A DNA stretch of 64,000 bases from Blastomussa wellsi (Eukaryota > Cnidaria > Anthozoa > Scleractinia > Plerogyridae). Under the pieces are notes generated by a model. That model was not told where the DNA came from. It saw nothing but the letters and a program-made list of their open reading frames with translations, and did not search any database. Where the stretch lies: positions 3,142,603 through 3,206,602 of the forward strand of contig OX393572.1 in NCBI GenBank assembly GCA_947652115.1, given 5' to 3'. The translations under genes and the position numbers were made by a program. Below are positions 21,401 to 27,890 of this stretch, one piece after another (positions within the stretch are counted from its first letter, which is position 1; every line of letters begins with the position of its first letter).

Positions 21401-22513
21401 GCCCATAGGCTCATACAGGAAAATCAAGTTTAACCGGTTTTCTATCAGCAACGAGCAAAGGTGCCAGTCTAAAACAGGAGAAGGAGGTAAGTCCTTTTAA
21501 ATTTTCGTAAAAGAAAACGTTGGGACAAATATTCAACTCAAAGAGTGTGTTTGGATAAGCGGCGACCATGACATCATGTAAAACGCTCTTTACGTTATTT
21601 AACATTCCACGTTCCATTGTTCAAAATTCTAACATCTCCGAGGCTTTCTCGTTAAAAATGCAAATAAACTTGGTTCAAAGTAAACAAAATAGTAAACAGA
21701 AGTTTACCTAGCATCTCCGTATGTGGTTTGCTACGGAAGTTCCTCCCGTGGGAAGGGCTTATCTGTGACAAGGAGTATTATTATGGCTCCTGCATCTCGC
21801 AGCTCCCCCCCCCCCAGCATTAAATTTGCCAGTGCCCATTTATGCACTTGGTTGGAGCGGGACACTTTTTAGAATTTCAATACCATTTTCAAATCAATGT
21901 TTGTGTTTTCCCGAGCAGAAGAATCGCTGTTTTGTGTCAAGAAAGACGACCAGCGCTGGCAGCCAATGTGTAGTAATCCGCTGAGCAAGTGCGTCCGCGA
22001 TCCTCTGCTCGGAGAAGAGGAGTGCAAGAGTCCATATGGTACATACGAGCTGCAGATACCGGTGGATAGACAGCTGTCATGTACCAGCACTGGTATAACA
22101 GACACCAACTGTAAAGACCTGGATGTAAGTATCACACAAACACAGAATAAAGGTGCGCTAGGCGACAAGTTGCGGAAACAGGTCTCTGCCACAAGTCGCC
22201 CGTGTTTACTGTTTCAAAAAAGTGGAGAATCTGAATTCTAGCGACTGATCGCAACAACAAAATTTGTTTTTAACGTGATTAGGAGCCCATGGGCTCCTGA
22301 CGTGATAAACTATTCATGATTTGAGAAAGTATGCTCATAATTAACATCTTATCCTTCTTTTTTCCCTTTCCCATTTAGCTCACCAAGTTCACTAAAATGA
22401 ACGTATGGGCGTTTTTCTTCTACTGGTCTGGCAGTTACCCCACCGGGCCGGATGACGCGTCCTGTAGGAGCCCTCGGGAGAAAAAGACACAAATAACAAG
22501 TTGCACCGTGTAA
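6359..22513 (+). CDS. Paralog A: secreted lectin / collagen-like / helical protein, 19 exons
   Basis: The joined model uses exons 6359-6425, 8973-9098, 9303-9686, 9823-9971, 10307-10481, 12118-12233, 13859-13991, 14884-15003, 15384-15524, 16603-16836, 17074-17267, 17668-17775, 18457-18807, 19195-19441, 20010-20344, 20770-20859, 21273-21486, 21919-22124 and 22379-22513. That is 3525 nt, 1174 residues plus stop. All junctions are GT-AG with matching phase, and every exon but the lectin has a counterpart in paralog B. Order: signal peptide (1-22), Cys-containing module (23-64), C-type lectin domain (65-192), beta-like region (193-284), interrupted Gly-X-Y blocks (285-470), helical region (471-960) with a hydrophobic stretch (683-713), and a Cys-containing C-terminal part (961-1174). 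The protein should be secreted and extracellular. I do not recognise the family, and its function is unknown. A matrix, mucus or defence role would fit lectin plus collagen-like parts but is inference. Confidence 0.85.
6478..7200 (+). repeat. Degenerate tandem repeat, unit ~170 bp
   Basis: Phrases recur in order about every 150-180 bases: GTCAGTTAGT, a GACAGAA.GAATGTT block, GTGATTTAATCCC, CTGACAT.C, GGTAATTTGGCTGTAGTTCC-like and TAGTCATTTAATG-like. Three or four diverged units are visible. Confidence 0.5.
8688..8857 (+). repeat. Interspersed element, GTCCCCAGAGCC family
   Basis: It contains TTTTAAAACGG, GTGATTGGACTCCCTTTG and a palindromic end from TGTCCCCAGAGCCACTTG to GGCTCTGGGGACG. A close copy lies at 32055-32190 and a partial, rearranged one at 40115-40267. 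Confidence 0.7.
8973..9098 (+). CDS. Paralog A exon 2: N-terminal Cys module
   Basis: The acceptor TTTGCTTTCAAAG ends at 8972 and keeps phase with exon 1; a later AG at 8981 would break the frame. It encodes a short module with GGCA and WLQTPSIVDMG. The paralog B counterpart has RGCA and WFQTPSIVDMG. Donor GTAAGA at 9099. Confidence 0.8.
9303..9686 (+). CDS. Paralog A exon 3: C-type lectin domain cassette
   Basis: One exon of 384 nt, phase 1 at both ends, holds a whole C-type lectin-like fold (residues 65-192). Visible landmarks are C70 and C75 (extra N-terminal hairpin of long-form domains), C92 and the closing YICE with C188 (core disulfide), WHIGL at 124-128 and W135/W137 before SGEP. The second canonical disulfide is missing as a pair: the usual NC before the WND motif reads NH at 159-160, and no WND or following Cys occurs. 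The calcium tripeptide position reads EPS (153-155) rather than EPN or QPD. Calcium-dependent sugar binding is therefore doubtful. Paralog B has no counterpart. Confidence 0.88.
9823..9971 (+). CDS. Paralog A exon 4: YRVLGRV region
   Basis: Encodes residues 193-242, opening YRVLGRVVHL and closing VEILADTLYIQ. Paralog B exon 3 is the same length (149 nt) with YRVLGRVIHL and LEILADTVYVE. Acceptor TTCTTATAG, donor GTATGG. No known domain is recognised. Confidence 0.85.
10051..10180. repeat. Inverted repeat in intron 4
   Basis: GTGTTTAGATGAGAGTATGT near 10060 is matched in reverse complement by ACATATCCTCATCTAAACAC near 10158. It is flanked by an AAAATA/TATTTT symmetry and is probably a small MITE. 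Confidence 0.6.
10307..10481 (+). CDS. Paralog A exon 5: beta region and first Gly-X-Y block
   Basis: Residues 243-300. It reads VKLHGVRNLKLYTRKIV, then a WNQV motif, and ends in GTDGEDGYHGKDGPKG. Paralog B exon 4 has the same length (175 nt) and WNQV in the same place. Donor GTGAGT at 10482. Confidence 0.87.
10534..10923. repeat. Long fold-back repeat in intron 5
   Basis: The left arm begins at GCCTGATTTCAAACC. The right arm ends with its reverse complement GGTTTGAAATCAGGC at 10923. Arms are about 180 bp around a short centre near 10725. It has no coding potential. Confidence 0.8.
10924..12117 (+). other. Rest of paralog A intron 5
   Basis: No exon is visible. It contains a palindrome at 11600-11727 (GATGTCAA-type arms: ATAGATCACAGAAGACGTCA versus TGACGTCATCAATGATCTAT). 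The remainder is unremarkable AT-rich DNA. Confidence 0.5.
11600..11727. repeat. Palindromic MITE-like element
   Basis: ATAATAGATCACAGAAGACG on the left mirrors GTCATCAATGATCTATTA on the right. An inner GTGGTAAGA/TCTTACCAC pair continues the stem. Confidence 0.65.
12118..12233 (+). CDS. Paralog A exon 6: Gly/Asn-rich segment
   Basis: Residues 301-339. It includes NLEVISNGGNGHNGQDGG, where paralog B exon 5 (also 116 nt) has TLEVLANGGNGRKGQDGG. Acceptor TCTTCAG, donor GTGAGT. Confidence 0.85.
12720..12842 (-). repeat. Palindromic element, GTGTTTCATCACATTTCC family, copy 1
   Basis: It contains TTTCCAGACACCGAGAAGAG and GAGGTGTTTGGAAATGTGAT, shared with 24911-25047 and, more distantly, 54231-54380. 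A stray end of the family (AACACGAGAGAGAGTGTTTC) sits at about 12278. Confidence 0.65.
13073..13248. repeat. MITE-like inverted repeat in intron 6
   Basis: Ends read ATACACCTTATTCCAAAATG and its near reverse complement CATTTTGGAATAAGGTGTAT. An inner AATATTCTTTTGTT/AACAAAAGAATATT pair extends the stem. Confidence 0.75.
13859..13991 (+). CDS. Paralog A exon 7: Gly-X-Y block with Cys pair
   Basis: Residues 340-383. Two Cys (SKACTD and DNCPSG) precede GKRGFNGPNGNNGGNAGKPG. Paralog B exon 6 has the same plan but is 12 nt shorter. Acceptor TTTAATAAG, donor GTAAGG. Confidence 0.82.
14073..14300. mobile_element. Mariner-like MITE with 33-bp perfect TIRs
   Basis: The ends are exact inverted repeats starting CAGTCTTTCCCGTAAAACCG, each flanked by TA. 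The CAGT ends plus TA duplication are the Tc1/mariner signature. There is no transposase. A relative missing its left end lies at 52462-52650. Confidence 0.8.
14785..14875 (+). repeat. Fragment of the 5268 palindromic family
   Basis: TATATGAGCTCATATA, the phrase CCAATGCAAAACTCAGGAA and GATATACCATTC match the tail of the 5268-5545 element. It ends just before exon 8 of paralog A. Confidence 0.6.
14884..15003 (+). CDS. Paralog A exon 8: Gly-rich/basic segment
   Basis: Residues 384-423: GKGGKAG, then a beta-like stretch ending LKSC, then GKGGQPGKNGKGGKG. Paralog B exon 7 has the same 120-nt length and LKSC in the same place. Phase 1-1. Donor GTAAGG. Confidence 0.84.
15384..15524 (+). CDS. Paralog A exon 9: last Gly-X-Y block
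   Basis: Residues 424-470: GRGSEGGKGRKC, an insert with a second Cys (LICFDF), then RRGSPGTPGVNGQPGK. Paralog B exon 8 has the same layout but is 9 nt longer. Acceptor TTGCAG, donor GTAAGA. Confidence 0.84.
15525..16602 (+). other. Paralog A intron 9
   Basis: No exon is visible. The first 750 bases show nothing distinctive. The last 250 carry a minus-strand tRNA-derived SINE (16310-16557). Confidence 0.5.
16310..16557 (-). mobile_element. tRNA-derived SINE, family II, copy 1
   Basis: On the minus strand the head reads TCAGCTCAGTTGGTAGAGCG (A-box-like) followed by a decayed B box. The body shares TATCGTCCTTATCCGAGAAG and CCATTTGCAGAT with 63565-63830. It lies just upstream of paralog A exon 10. 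Confidence 0.75.
16603..16836 (+). CDS. Paralog A exon 10: start of helical region
   Basis: Residues 471-548. It contains SYPMRLLRLMQRQAEDLLLG, where paralog B exon 9 has FPMELIKIMRGHAEDLLLG, and ends near ILKKG. It is strongly helical in character. Acceptor TTTTTATAG, donor GTAATT. Confidence 0.86.
17074..17267 (+). CDS. Paralog A exon 11: conserved helix segment
   Basis: Residues 549-613. KLGFSGKRGFDIFGRNKLFA is matched by KLGFLGKADYDIFGKNSLFA in paralog B exon 10, also 194 nt. The second half is a charged, coiled-coil-like helix. Acceptor TTTTTCTCAG, donor GTTGGT. Confidence 0.87.
17668..17775 (+). CDS. Paralog A exon 12: Lys/Glu-rich helix
   Basis: Residues 614-649, a 36-residue charged helix ending EKRLYVK, as in paralog B exon 11 (108 nt in both). 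Phase 0-0. Acceptor TGCTTAAG, donor GTGCGT. Confidence 0.84.
17776..18456 (+). other. Paralog A intron 12
   Basis: A T-rich/pyrimidine tract follows the donor (17785-17945). A short hairpin lies near 18340-18390 (CTGGGGAATATC / GATATTCCCCAG). Nothing else is evident. Confidence 0.5.
18457..18807 (+). CDS. Paralog A exon 13: helix with hydrophobic stretch
   Basis: Residues 650-766. An amphipathic helix leads to the hydrophobic stretch FLAILQGVTGFVSGI, a KDP turn, then FAFIDSAVGIA (683-713). After that come KKWLTFGKNYKPL and SELDFDQVDV. Paralog B exon 12 is the same 351 nt with the same landmarks. The homologous acceptor at 18456 is chosen over the AG six bases downstream at 18465 because it aligns TIQQLE with SIQTLE. 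Confidence 0.88.
19195..19441 (+). CDS. Paralog A exon 14: helical segment
   Basis: Residues 767-848, with PQDVAGFK, ESFFIAGAARI and MDLDNEIGGY, nearly unchanged in paralog B exon 13 (247 nt in both). By eye, well over half of the residues are identical between paralogs here. Acceptor TTTTCCAAAG, donor GTGAGA. Confidence 0.88.
19442..20009 (+). other. Paralog A intron 14
   Basis: No exon or clear repeat is visible. Part (19790-19870) weakly resembles sequence in the paralog B intron after 51105. Confidence 0.4.
20010..20344 (+). CDS. Paralog A exon 15: helix then beta segment
   Basis: Residues 849-960. LLSTYRELEESFM leads to YELYKAFKFRTLW, FQRLASESARGTG and a final NIKKWSFD. Paralog B exon 14 is also 335 nt with LSTYRELERSFM. 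One conserved Cys sits in VQCFT/VTCFT. Donor GTAAGT. Confidence 0.88.
20770..20859 (+). CDS. Paralog A exon 16: CPTC motif
   Basis: Residues 961-990, ending SCPTCYNIRLLK. Paralog B exon 15 has SCATCYNVRLLK. The C-x2-C pair is invariant and 90 nt long in both. Phase 0-0. Confidence 0.86.
21273..21486 (+). CDS. Paralog A exon 17: beta-rich C-terminal segment
   Basis: Residues 991-1061: LYVELTG, SYFKAGDDTIKQYRQP and a Lys/Arg-rich KIKFNRF, all conserved in paralog B exon 16 (9 nt longer). Acceptor GCCATTAG, donor GTAAGT. Confidence 0.87.
21919..22124 (+). CDS. Paralog A exon 18: Cys-rich segment
   Basis: Residues 1062-1130, with five or six Cys: RWQPMC, EEECKSPYG, LSCTST, TNCKDLD and an upstream LFCV. 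Paralog B exon 17 keeps these with small length changes. Acceptor CGAGCAG, donor GTAAGT. Confidence 0.87.
22379..22513 (+). CDS. Paralog A exon 19: terminal exon
   Basis: Residues 1131-1174 then TAA at 22511-22513. It opens LTKFTKMNVW and has FYWSGSYPTGPDD and a CRSP motif. Paralog B's last exon is 39 nt longer. Acceptor TTTCCCATTTAG. Confidence 0.86.
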   Translation, partial: LTKFTKMNVWAFFFYWSGSYPTGPDDASCRSPREKKTQITSCTV

Positions 22514-22604
22514 GATCATTGTTGTCACGCAACACAACAGCGTGTTGTCACACAACATGGCAGTGTTGTTCGATTATTCAAAGTAACATGCATACTTTGA
22601 AATG

Positions 22605-22610
22605 AATAAA
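22605..22610 (+). promoter_or_regulatory. Polyadenylation signal of paralog A
   Basis: AATAAA lies 92 bases after the stop codon. It is the first canonical signal downstream, so it is the likely transcript end. Confidence 0.6.
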
Positions 22611-23193
22611 AGGAGGAATTACCCCCAAGCGTAGTGTTTTTAGTTTTCGCCTGCTCTTTTTCACTCTGTTTGAACATGTAGAACGTGTTGATTTTGACAA
22701 AGCGAGGTCGTCATAGCTGACAGGTCCAAATCCGTTGTCATGACAACTGTCATAAATCTCCAGTCGTTTCGTCATATTTACGATCCCATATAATGTACCA
22801 TGTTTTCAGGAGGAAGGAAAACCGGATAACTCGGAGAAACATCCTCGGAGCCAGTCGACGACTACCAACACCGCACCATTCCCACTCTACTTGAATTTTT
22901 CCTCCCACCCCACCCCCGGAATGCCTGTGCCATCCCCTTTTCCTTTGACTTCTATATCCTATGCCTTTATCATCATGCGAAAGATGTCGTGATACTTGTA
23001 ATCGCAATGGCACGATCACAATGCTAAATGCAAGTAATTTTAACAGGCTGTTGAATTTTTTTTCTACATTCTTATTTAACTCTTATTTAGCAGCCTACTC
23101 TATCATTCTTGTTTGCACTGCGAGTTTAATCAGGTTATAACTTAATCCTGATCTGGTAAAAGAACACACTACGTTCGTCTCCGTTGTCAAATT
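22611..23193. other. Intergenic stretch after paralog A
   Basis: No gene or clear repeat is visible between the polyadenylation signal of paralog A and the minus-strand Tudor-like exon. Confidence 0.5.
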
Positions 23194-23489
23194 TCACGAT
23201 GTACGAGAGCAGTTTCGTTGAAGAATCCGGCTCAGGATCTTGTACTTTTTTATGACTCCAGGGTAATACCGAACTTTCCCCGGCCCAAGAGCAATAACAG
23301 GCAATCCAGGTCCCAGTTGAGAACTGGTAGGGAGCACGTCTAGGACAAGAGAATAGCGAGCTTCAAAAATGTTATAGTCGATGTAATTTCCGTCATCAAA
23401 GAGAATGTATAGGCGGGAGTTAATATCGTTGACGACAAAGCTTCGGTAGTAAAGACCATTCTCCCAACGGGCAAATACGCGGGCGCCAA
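23194..23489 (-). CDS. Tudor-like (DUF4537-type) domain, 3'-terminal exon
   Basis: On the minus strand, acceptor ACACAG precedes a phase-1 start reading VGARVFARWENGLYYRSFV, then LYILFDDG, VLDVLPTSSQ, and LPVIALG followed by a YYPGV strand, ending in a stop at 23194. The first residues and the intron phase match the + strand exon at 1725-2095, so the two are paralogous. The open frame continues upstream to 23730 with HRHLLVFTSTDNG-type sequence, which may be intron read-through or a neighbouring exon. Function is unknown. It is transcribed convergently toward paralog A. Confidence 0.5.
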
Positions 23490-24563
23490 CTGTGTATAAA
23501 AGAGAAAGGTAATTTAAAGTTAATTCAACTCTACTTTTATAGCATGAATCAATTAGAAGTATTAAAAACACTCCCGGTCCCTGGAACGGATGCTTGTCGA
23601 TCGCAAGTTCAAACATGTACACGGCGCCATTGTCAGTCGAGGTGAAGACTAGGAGATGGCGATGGATACGGGGCACACCACCAGAATGGTCCCAATTGTC
23701 ATCCCCAGGGTTGCCATGAGATAAACCCATTGCTAACGGGGAAGAGGAAAAGAGGACGGCCGGAACTCCCAGGGGGACTCCTCTTTAAGAAGAACCCCTA
23801 AAAGGTACCAGGATCTGGATTAGTGGGTGTGCCCCAAAAATTTTCAACCTTAAAAAAGGTACCACATACATAAAAACATCTAATAAAAATTAGCGGAATC
23901 ACACAGTTTCTGACATTTCTTGGCTCAATACCCTAAAGGTACCGCAAAAACTCTTAGCGGTGGTAGTCTTAGGTTAAAGTTCCCTAAGCGGTGCCAATCC
24001 ATAAATTTTACCCCTAAAAGGTAGGACGAGCACCTCCGTCAATTTTATAGGAGAGTCTTTCCGGGGCCGGAACTGACTTGGCGAAGATCAGAAGAAAAAG
24101 AAAGGTGAATGGAAAACCCGAATAGGGAATGTCGCGAACAGTCTCGAATAGTGCGAGTAGTCGTCACCGCTTGATCTGGATTAACTGAAATTGATAACGT
24201 GAATGTCGAACCAACCTCATAGATATATTAGGTAGTCGTTTGAATTTAGATTATTCAAGAAACATCCAGAAAATAAAAAATGAGGGGATTTGATGCATTT
24301 TTAACGAAGCTTTGGATCAAACGATCTTAACGTAATCTGATTGGTTTAAATTCATCGCGTGAACCAGCGTGTTTTGACGAGGCCGGATTTGGCCGCGTTT
24401 ATTGATATTAATGGCCCTTTAAGAACGAAGAGGATTGTATATATGAATGTATGTATGAAAATCGAATTGTCTCCCTTAGTGATCACTTATCATCTCCTAC
24501 CTTCCCATCTAGTCTCGTGGTTAGGAAAAACTCTAAGATCCTGAGGCTTATACCAGTCCACAT
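23490..24563. other. Intergenic/intronic stretch before the remnant exon
   Basis: The first 250 bases stay open on the minus strand (see the Tudor-like exon). The remainder, including AAAAGGTACC-type phrases near 23810-24030, shows no gene I can support. Confidence 0.4.
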
Positions 24564-24686
24564 CGGTCTGGCCAATATCCCACAGGGCCTGACGATCCTA
24601 TATGCAGGAACCCAGGAAAGTTAAAGAGAAATGTAACTGCCGAAGCTGTCCAACAATTCCCTGGAGAGCCAGACGAAAATTATTAA
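24564..24686 (+). pseudogene. Decayed terminal exon of a third paralog
   Basis: The frame reads SGQYPTGPDDPICRNPGK, continues VTAEAVQQFPGEPDEN and reaches TAA at 24684. It is close to the end of paralog B (SGQYPTGPNDPICRSPGK, VDAVQQFPEVPDD). The 5' part of the exon is replaced by unrelated sequence. Homology runs on into the 3' UTR (both have TTTGTGAGA/TTTGTGTGAGA then an ACCAAACAAAT phrase) to about 24775. No other exon of this copy was found. Confidence 0.8.
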
Positions 24687-24910
24687 TGCTGACACCATTT
24701 AATAGATTATTTACTTTGATCAGTTTATTATCAGTTTTGTGAGAAATAAACCAAACAAATTAAAGCAAAACTGGAATTCAGATATAAGAGAATCCTTTTT
24801 ACTCCTTTATTCGTAATTTACTTCCTTCCTTCGTTTCTTGTTCCATATTTCACTCCCTCTCTCTTTCTTCCCTTTTTCGATTTTCCCTTTATCCCTCTGT
24901 TCTTTGTAAT

Positions 24911-25047
24911 ATATCAAACACGAGAGACAGTGTTTCATCACATTTCCAAACACCGAGAAGAGAGTTGAAAATACAACGCGCAGCGGAGTATTTTTGACGA
25001 ACTTCGAGGTGTTTGGAAATGTGATGAAACACTGTCTCGAGTGTTTA
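24911..25047. repeat. Palindromic element, GTGTTTCATCACATTTCC family, copy 2
   Basis: Left end AAACACGAGAGACAGTGTTT mirrors right end AAACACTGTCTCGAGTGTTT. Inner CATTTCCAAACACC/GGTGTTTGGAAATG continues the stem. It is the most intact member in the window. Confidence 0.8.
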
Positions 25048-25360
25048 AAAAATCTTCTCAATCGAAAATAAAACTACGGAGAAAACACAGAATTAAAATC
25101 GTAAAAATCTATGCTAATTGAGATCACATTTCCAAACCACTGTTACGGTTTTGATTTTCTTTGTTGTAACGTGATGAATTATTAATAAGTCCTAGAATTT
25201 AGTTTAGTCTAGAAATACAGAAATCAGATAATATATCTTCCATGCTAGCTCTTACGGGGAAACTACTCAATGTGCTCGCGAGGGTACTCCCATATGTGGG
25301 TTATATATGTGCCGCGGGATAGGGTATAGTTTAAAGAGCGTTAGTTTAAAGACCCTTTCT

Positions 25361-25537
25361 TATAATTTGGTTGTATCAACTGGGTTGATAATGTCAATTG
25401 GCCACCGTAAAGAGATTCAAGAGCTGACGTTTCGAGCGTTAGCCCTTCGTCGGAGCGTCAGCTCGAAACGTCAGCTCTTGAATCTCTTTACGGTGGCCAA
25501 TTGACACTATCAACCCAGTTGATAAAACCAAATTATA
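25361..25537. repeat. Near-perfect hairpin, ~78-bp arms
   Basis: The arms run from TATAATTTGG to AACGCTCGAAACG-like centre sequence. The stem includes CCACCGTAAAGAGATTCAAG and its exact complement, with a loop of about 20 bases around 25450. Confidence 0.8.
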
Positions 25538-25546
25538 TTGTTATAC

Positions 25547-25591
<45 letters not shown>

Positions 25592-25923
25592 CTAAAACCC
25601 TTTTCTTAGTTTTCGTTTTTTCCAAGAATATTGTGTCATTTAAAGGGAACCTCGGCTCTCGAAACAAGTTAACGTTAGTTGTCTAAAATGGACAATACAA
25701 CATGTCATACTCATAAAGCGAGAAAAGATTATTTTTTCCGCGCGTCTCAATTTTGGATTTTGACGTCAGTGCGTTGTCCTTTTGTTTCACACAAAAGGTA
25801 CTAACGTCATAAAATCCAACATGGCGACGCACGGGAATTTTGAAAGCGATAATCTCTTTCGTTTTTTTATCATTATGAAATGTTATATCTCCCATATGCG
25901 ATAAAATTATGGTGAGACATAAT

Positions 25924-26281
25924 AGGGAGTTTAAGAAACCACGACGGCGACGCCGAAAAAAAGTCGATAAAAAATATTTTACCTGCGAATCTCTCGATAC
26001 ACTAAAGTCATTTAGTCCGTTTCTTACTGTCAAAACTATCTCAAAACTGAATCTGGAACACAGCGATAAATTCGAAATAGAATTCAAACAATTAGCTTTC
26101 GTGGTTCACGTTGTACAGACAACACAGAGTTTGGTCATTTCACGTTGTTTTTTGCAGAGGAAGGCAAAGAAATGTACCAAGAACTATAACGCTCGTCCAA
26201 AGCCATTGTTCTGCTCATTAAACCTTTTGCTTAGCGACGTTCCCGTTGCCGTTTCCGGTGCGGTTTTCTTTAAAACTCCCT
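25924..26281. repeat. MITE-like element with AGGGAGTTT ends
   Basis: It begins AGGGAGTTTAAGAAACCACG and ends with CTTTAAAACTCCCT, an imperfect terminal inverted repeat. Its open frames (Arg-rich on plus) are by-products of the repeat. Confidence 0.65.
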
Positions 26282-26777
26282 GATGTAATTAATGTCAAGG
26301 CATGGTGCTCACATGATATATAATCCGTTGGGCTAGGTTGTATCAGTTACAGCAATTCTAACAAATGAGGTTTGAGGACGGTGTTTAGAGGTAATTTATG
26401 GTATAACCCCAATATGCTATTCTTCTTTCTCTCCCTCGTCTTGGATTCGGACAGATCACGTCTGAGTAAAACTTTCTCGTTTTCAGGCAAGTATATCATC
26501 TTTTTTCTCTAATTTATAACTCGCCAGTACGTGTTTTGATTCGCGGGCAATTGTTTATTACCCGTTTACTTGCTAATTTGCGTAATTTTTATTCCAAATC
26601 GCGAAAAACGTAGGTTTGCAAGATGAACTGAATGTACGATTGCATGGGATTGGAGGCAGAACAGTTTTTAAAACGAGGGCTTTCAGATCTGGAATTTTTG
26701 AAAATTAGGTTCAGGTCTGAGACTGCATTTCGTGCTATGAAAACAGGCTATGAAAACAGGCAGCCAAAAGCGAACTT

Positions 26778-27466
26778 GGTTTCTTCAAAACTTCGCAAGT
26801 GTCCTCCAGAAAAAATTCGTACGCGCGCTGTTTTCAAGGAAACCCCCACAAACTATATATCAACAGAAAGGTTATAAAATGTAGAATTCGGTAAAATTAT
26901 GATTTGCTTTGGCTTTTGCTTTCCAAAGGCGGCAGAGGCCGTCAACTCCAAAATGACTGACTGACGTTCCAGAGAATTAATAGAGAGTGCAGATTTGACG
27001 GTTTTCCATGAAATTCGGTCAGAACATTCACTGATAGATATGGAACAAAAGGGTGTCGGCGAATTCCTTTATTTCAAATATTTTCTGCATGGCGGCCTCT
27101 AGCGCAACAGGTTACGCGAATTTTTCGATAGTCGAACTTGACAGATGTATAAAAGGATAACCAATAGATATAAAAGAAAATGCTGACACGTTTTTCAGAT
27201 TGATGCTTTGTGATTAACACTGCACAGTTATTTTGCATGAACGATCGCATTTGATACCCGATTAATTCGCTGGAACGTCAGTCGGTCATTTTGGAGTTGA
27301 CGGCCTCTGCCGCCTTTGGAAAGCAAAAACCAAAACAAAACATAATTTTATCGAATTATACATTTTATAACCTTTCTGTTGATACATAGTTTGTGGGGGT
27401 TTCCTTGAATACAGCGCGCGTACGAATTTTTTTTCTGGAGGACACTCACGAAGTTTTGAAGTAACC
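26778..27466. repeat. Large fold-back, ~195-bp arms
   Basis: The left arm (26778-26973) and right arm (27270-27466) are reverse complements with scattered differences. The outer ends are GGTTTCTTCAAAACTTCG and CGAAGTTTTGAAGTAACC. The inner ends are GACGTTCCAG and CTGGAACGTC. About 300 bases separate the arms. Confidence 0.85.
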
Positions 27467-27823
27467 TTAAAAACGTGGATCTTACTCAAAATGGATCTTT
27501 TTTGGCGCAGAGACTACTTTATTTATGTAAGAAAAATGCAAGTGGCTTAGAAAAAGAAAGAGAAATATATGAACCAGTACAGCTGTCTACTTATTTTGGT
27601 GGTGTTATTCAGAGAAAAATCTTTGAAATCCTGCGAGGAATGCATAATTTCTAAACAGCATTTGGTGATTGGTTAGTTGTCAACAGATAACGTAATTTTT
27701 TCTGCTCACAGTGTTCTATTTAAGTTTGTTTTATATTTATTGGACTCAAATGTCTTAGATGTAAAAACTGGACCATTTTATGACTCATCTCGTTCCTTCC
27801 GAGCAAAAGCTTTCGAAAAGACA

Positions 27824-27890
27824 ATGGATCAGCGGTGTTTCTTTGTTCTGGTGGGCTTCATTTTGGTTTCCTGTCAAAGGTTTGCTCAGG
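27824..27890 (+). CDS. Paralog B exon 1: signal peptide
   Basis: MDQRCFFVLVGFILVSCQRF is a typical secretory signal, ending at a GTAAGA donor. The length (67 nt) equals paralog A exon 1. Confidence 0.8.

Larger units (their letters stand above)
24776..27823. other. Intergenic stretch before paralog B
   Basis: No gene is supported. Four palindromic elements fill much of it (24911-25047, 25361-25537, 25924-26281, 26778-27466). The last 350 bases before the paralog B start show no obvious TATA box or other motif. Confidence 0.6.

Noticed and set aside
25909..26283. Arg-rich 124-codon open frame and its opposite-strand partner
   Set aside because: It coincides with a terminal-inverted-repeat element (25924-26281); the Arg run is its GC-rich end.
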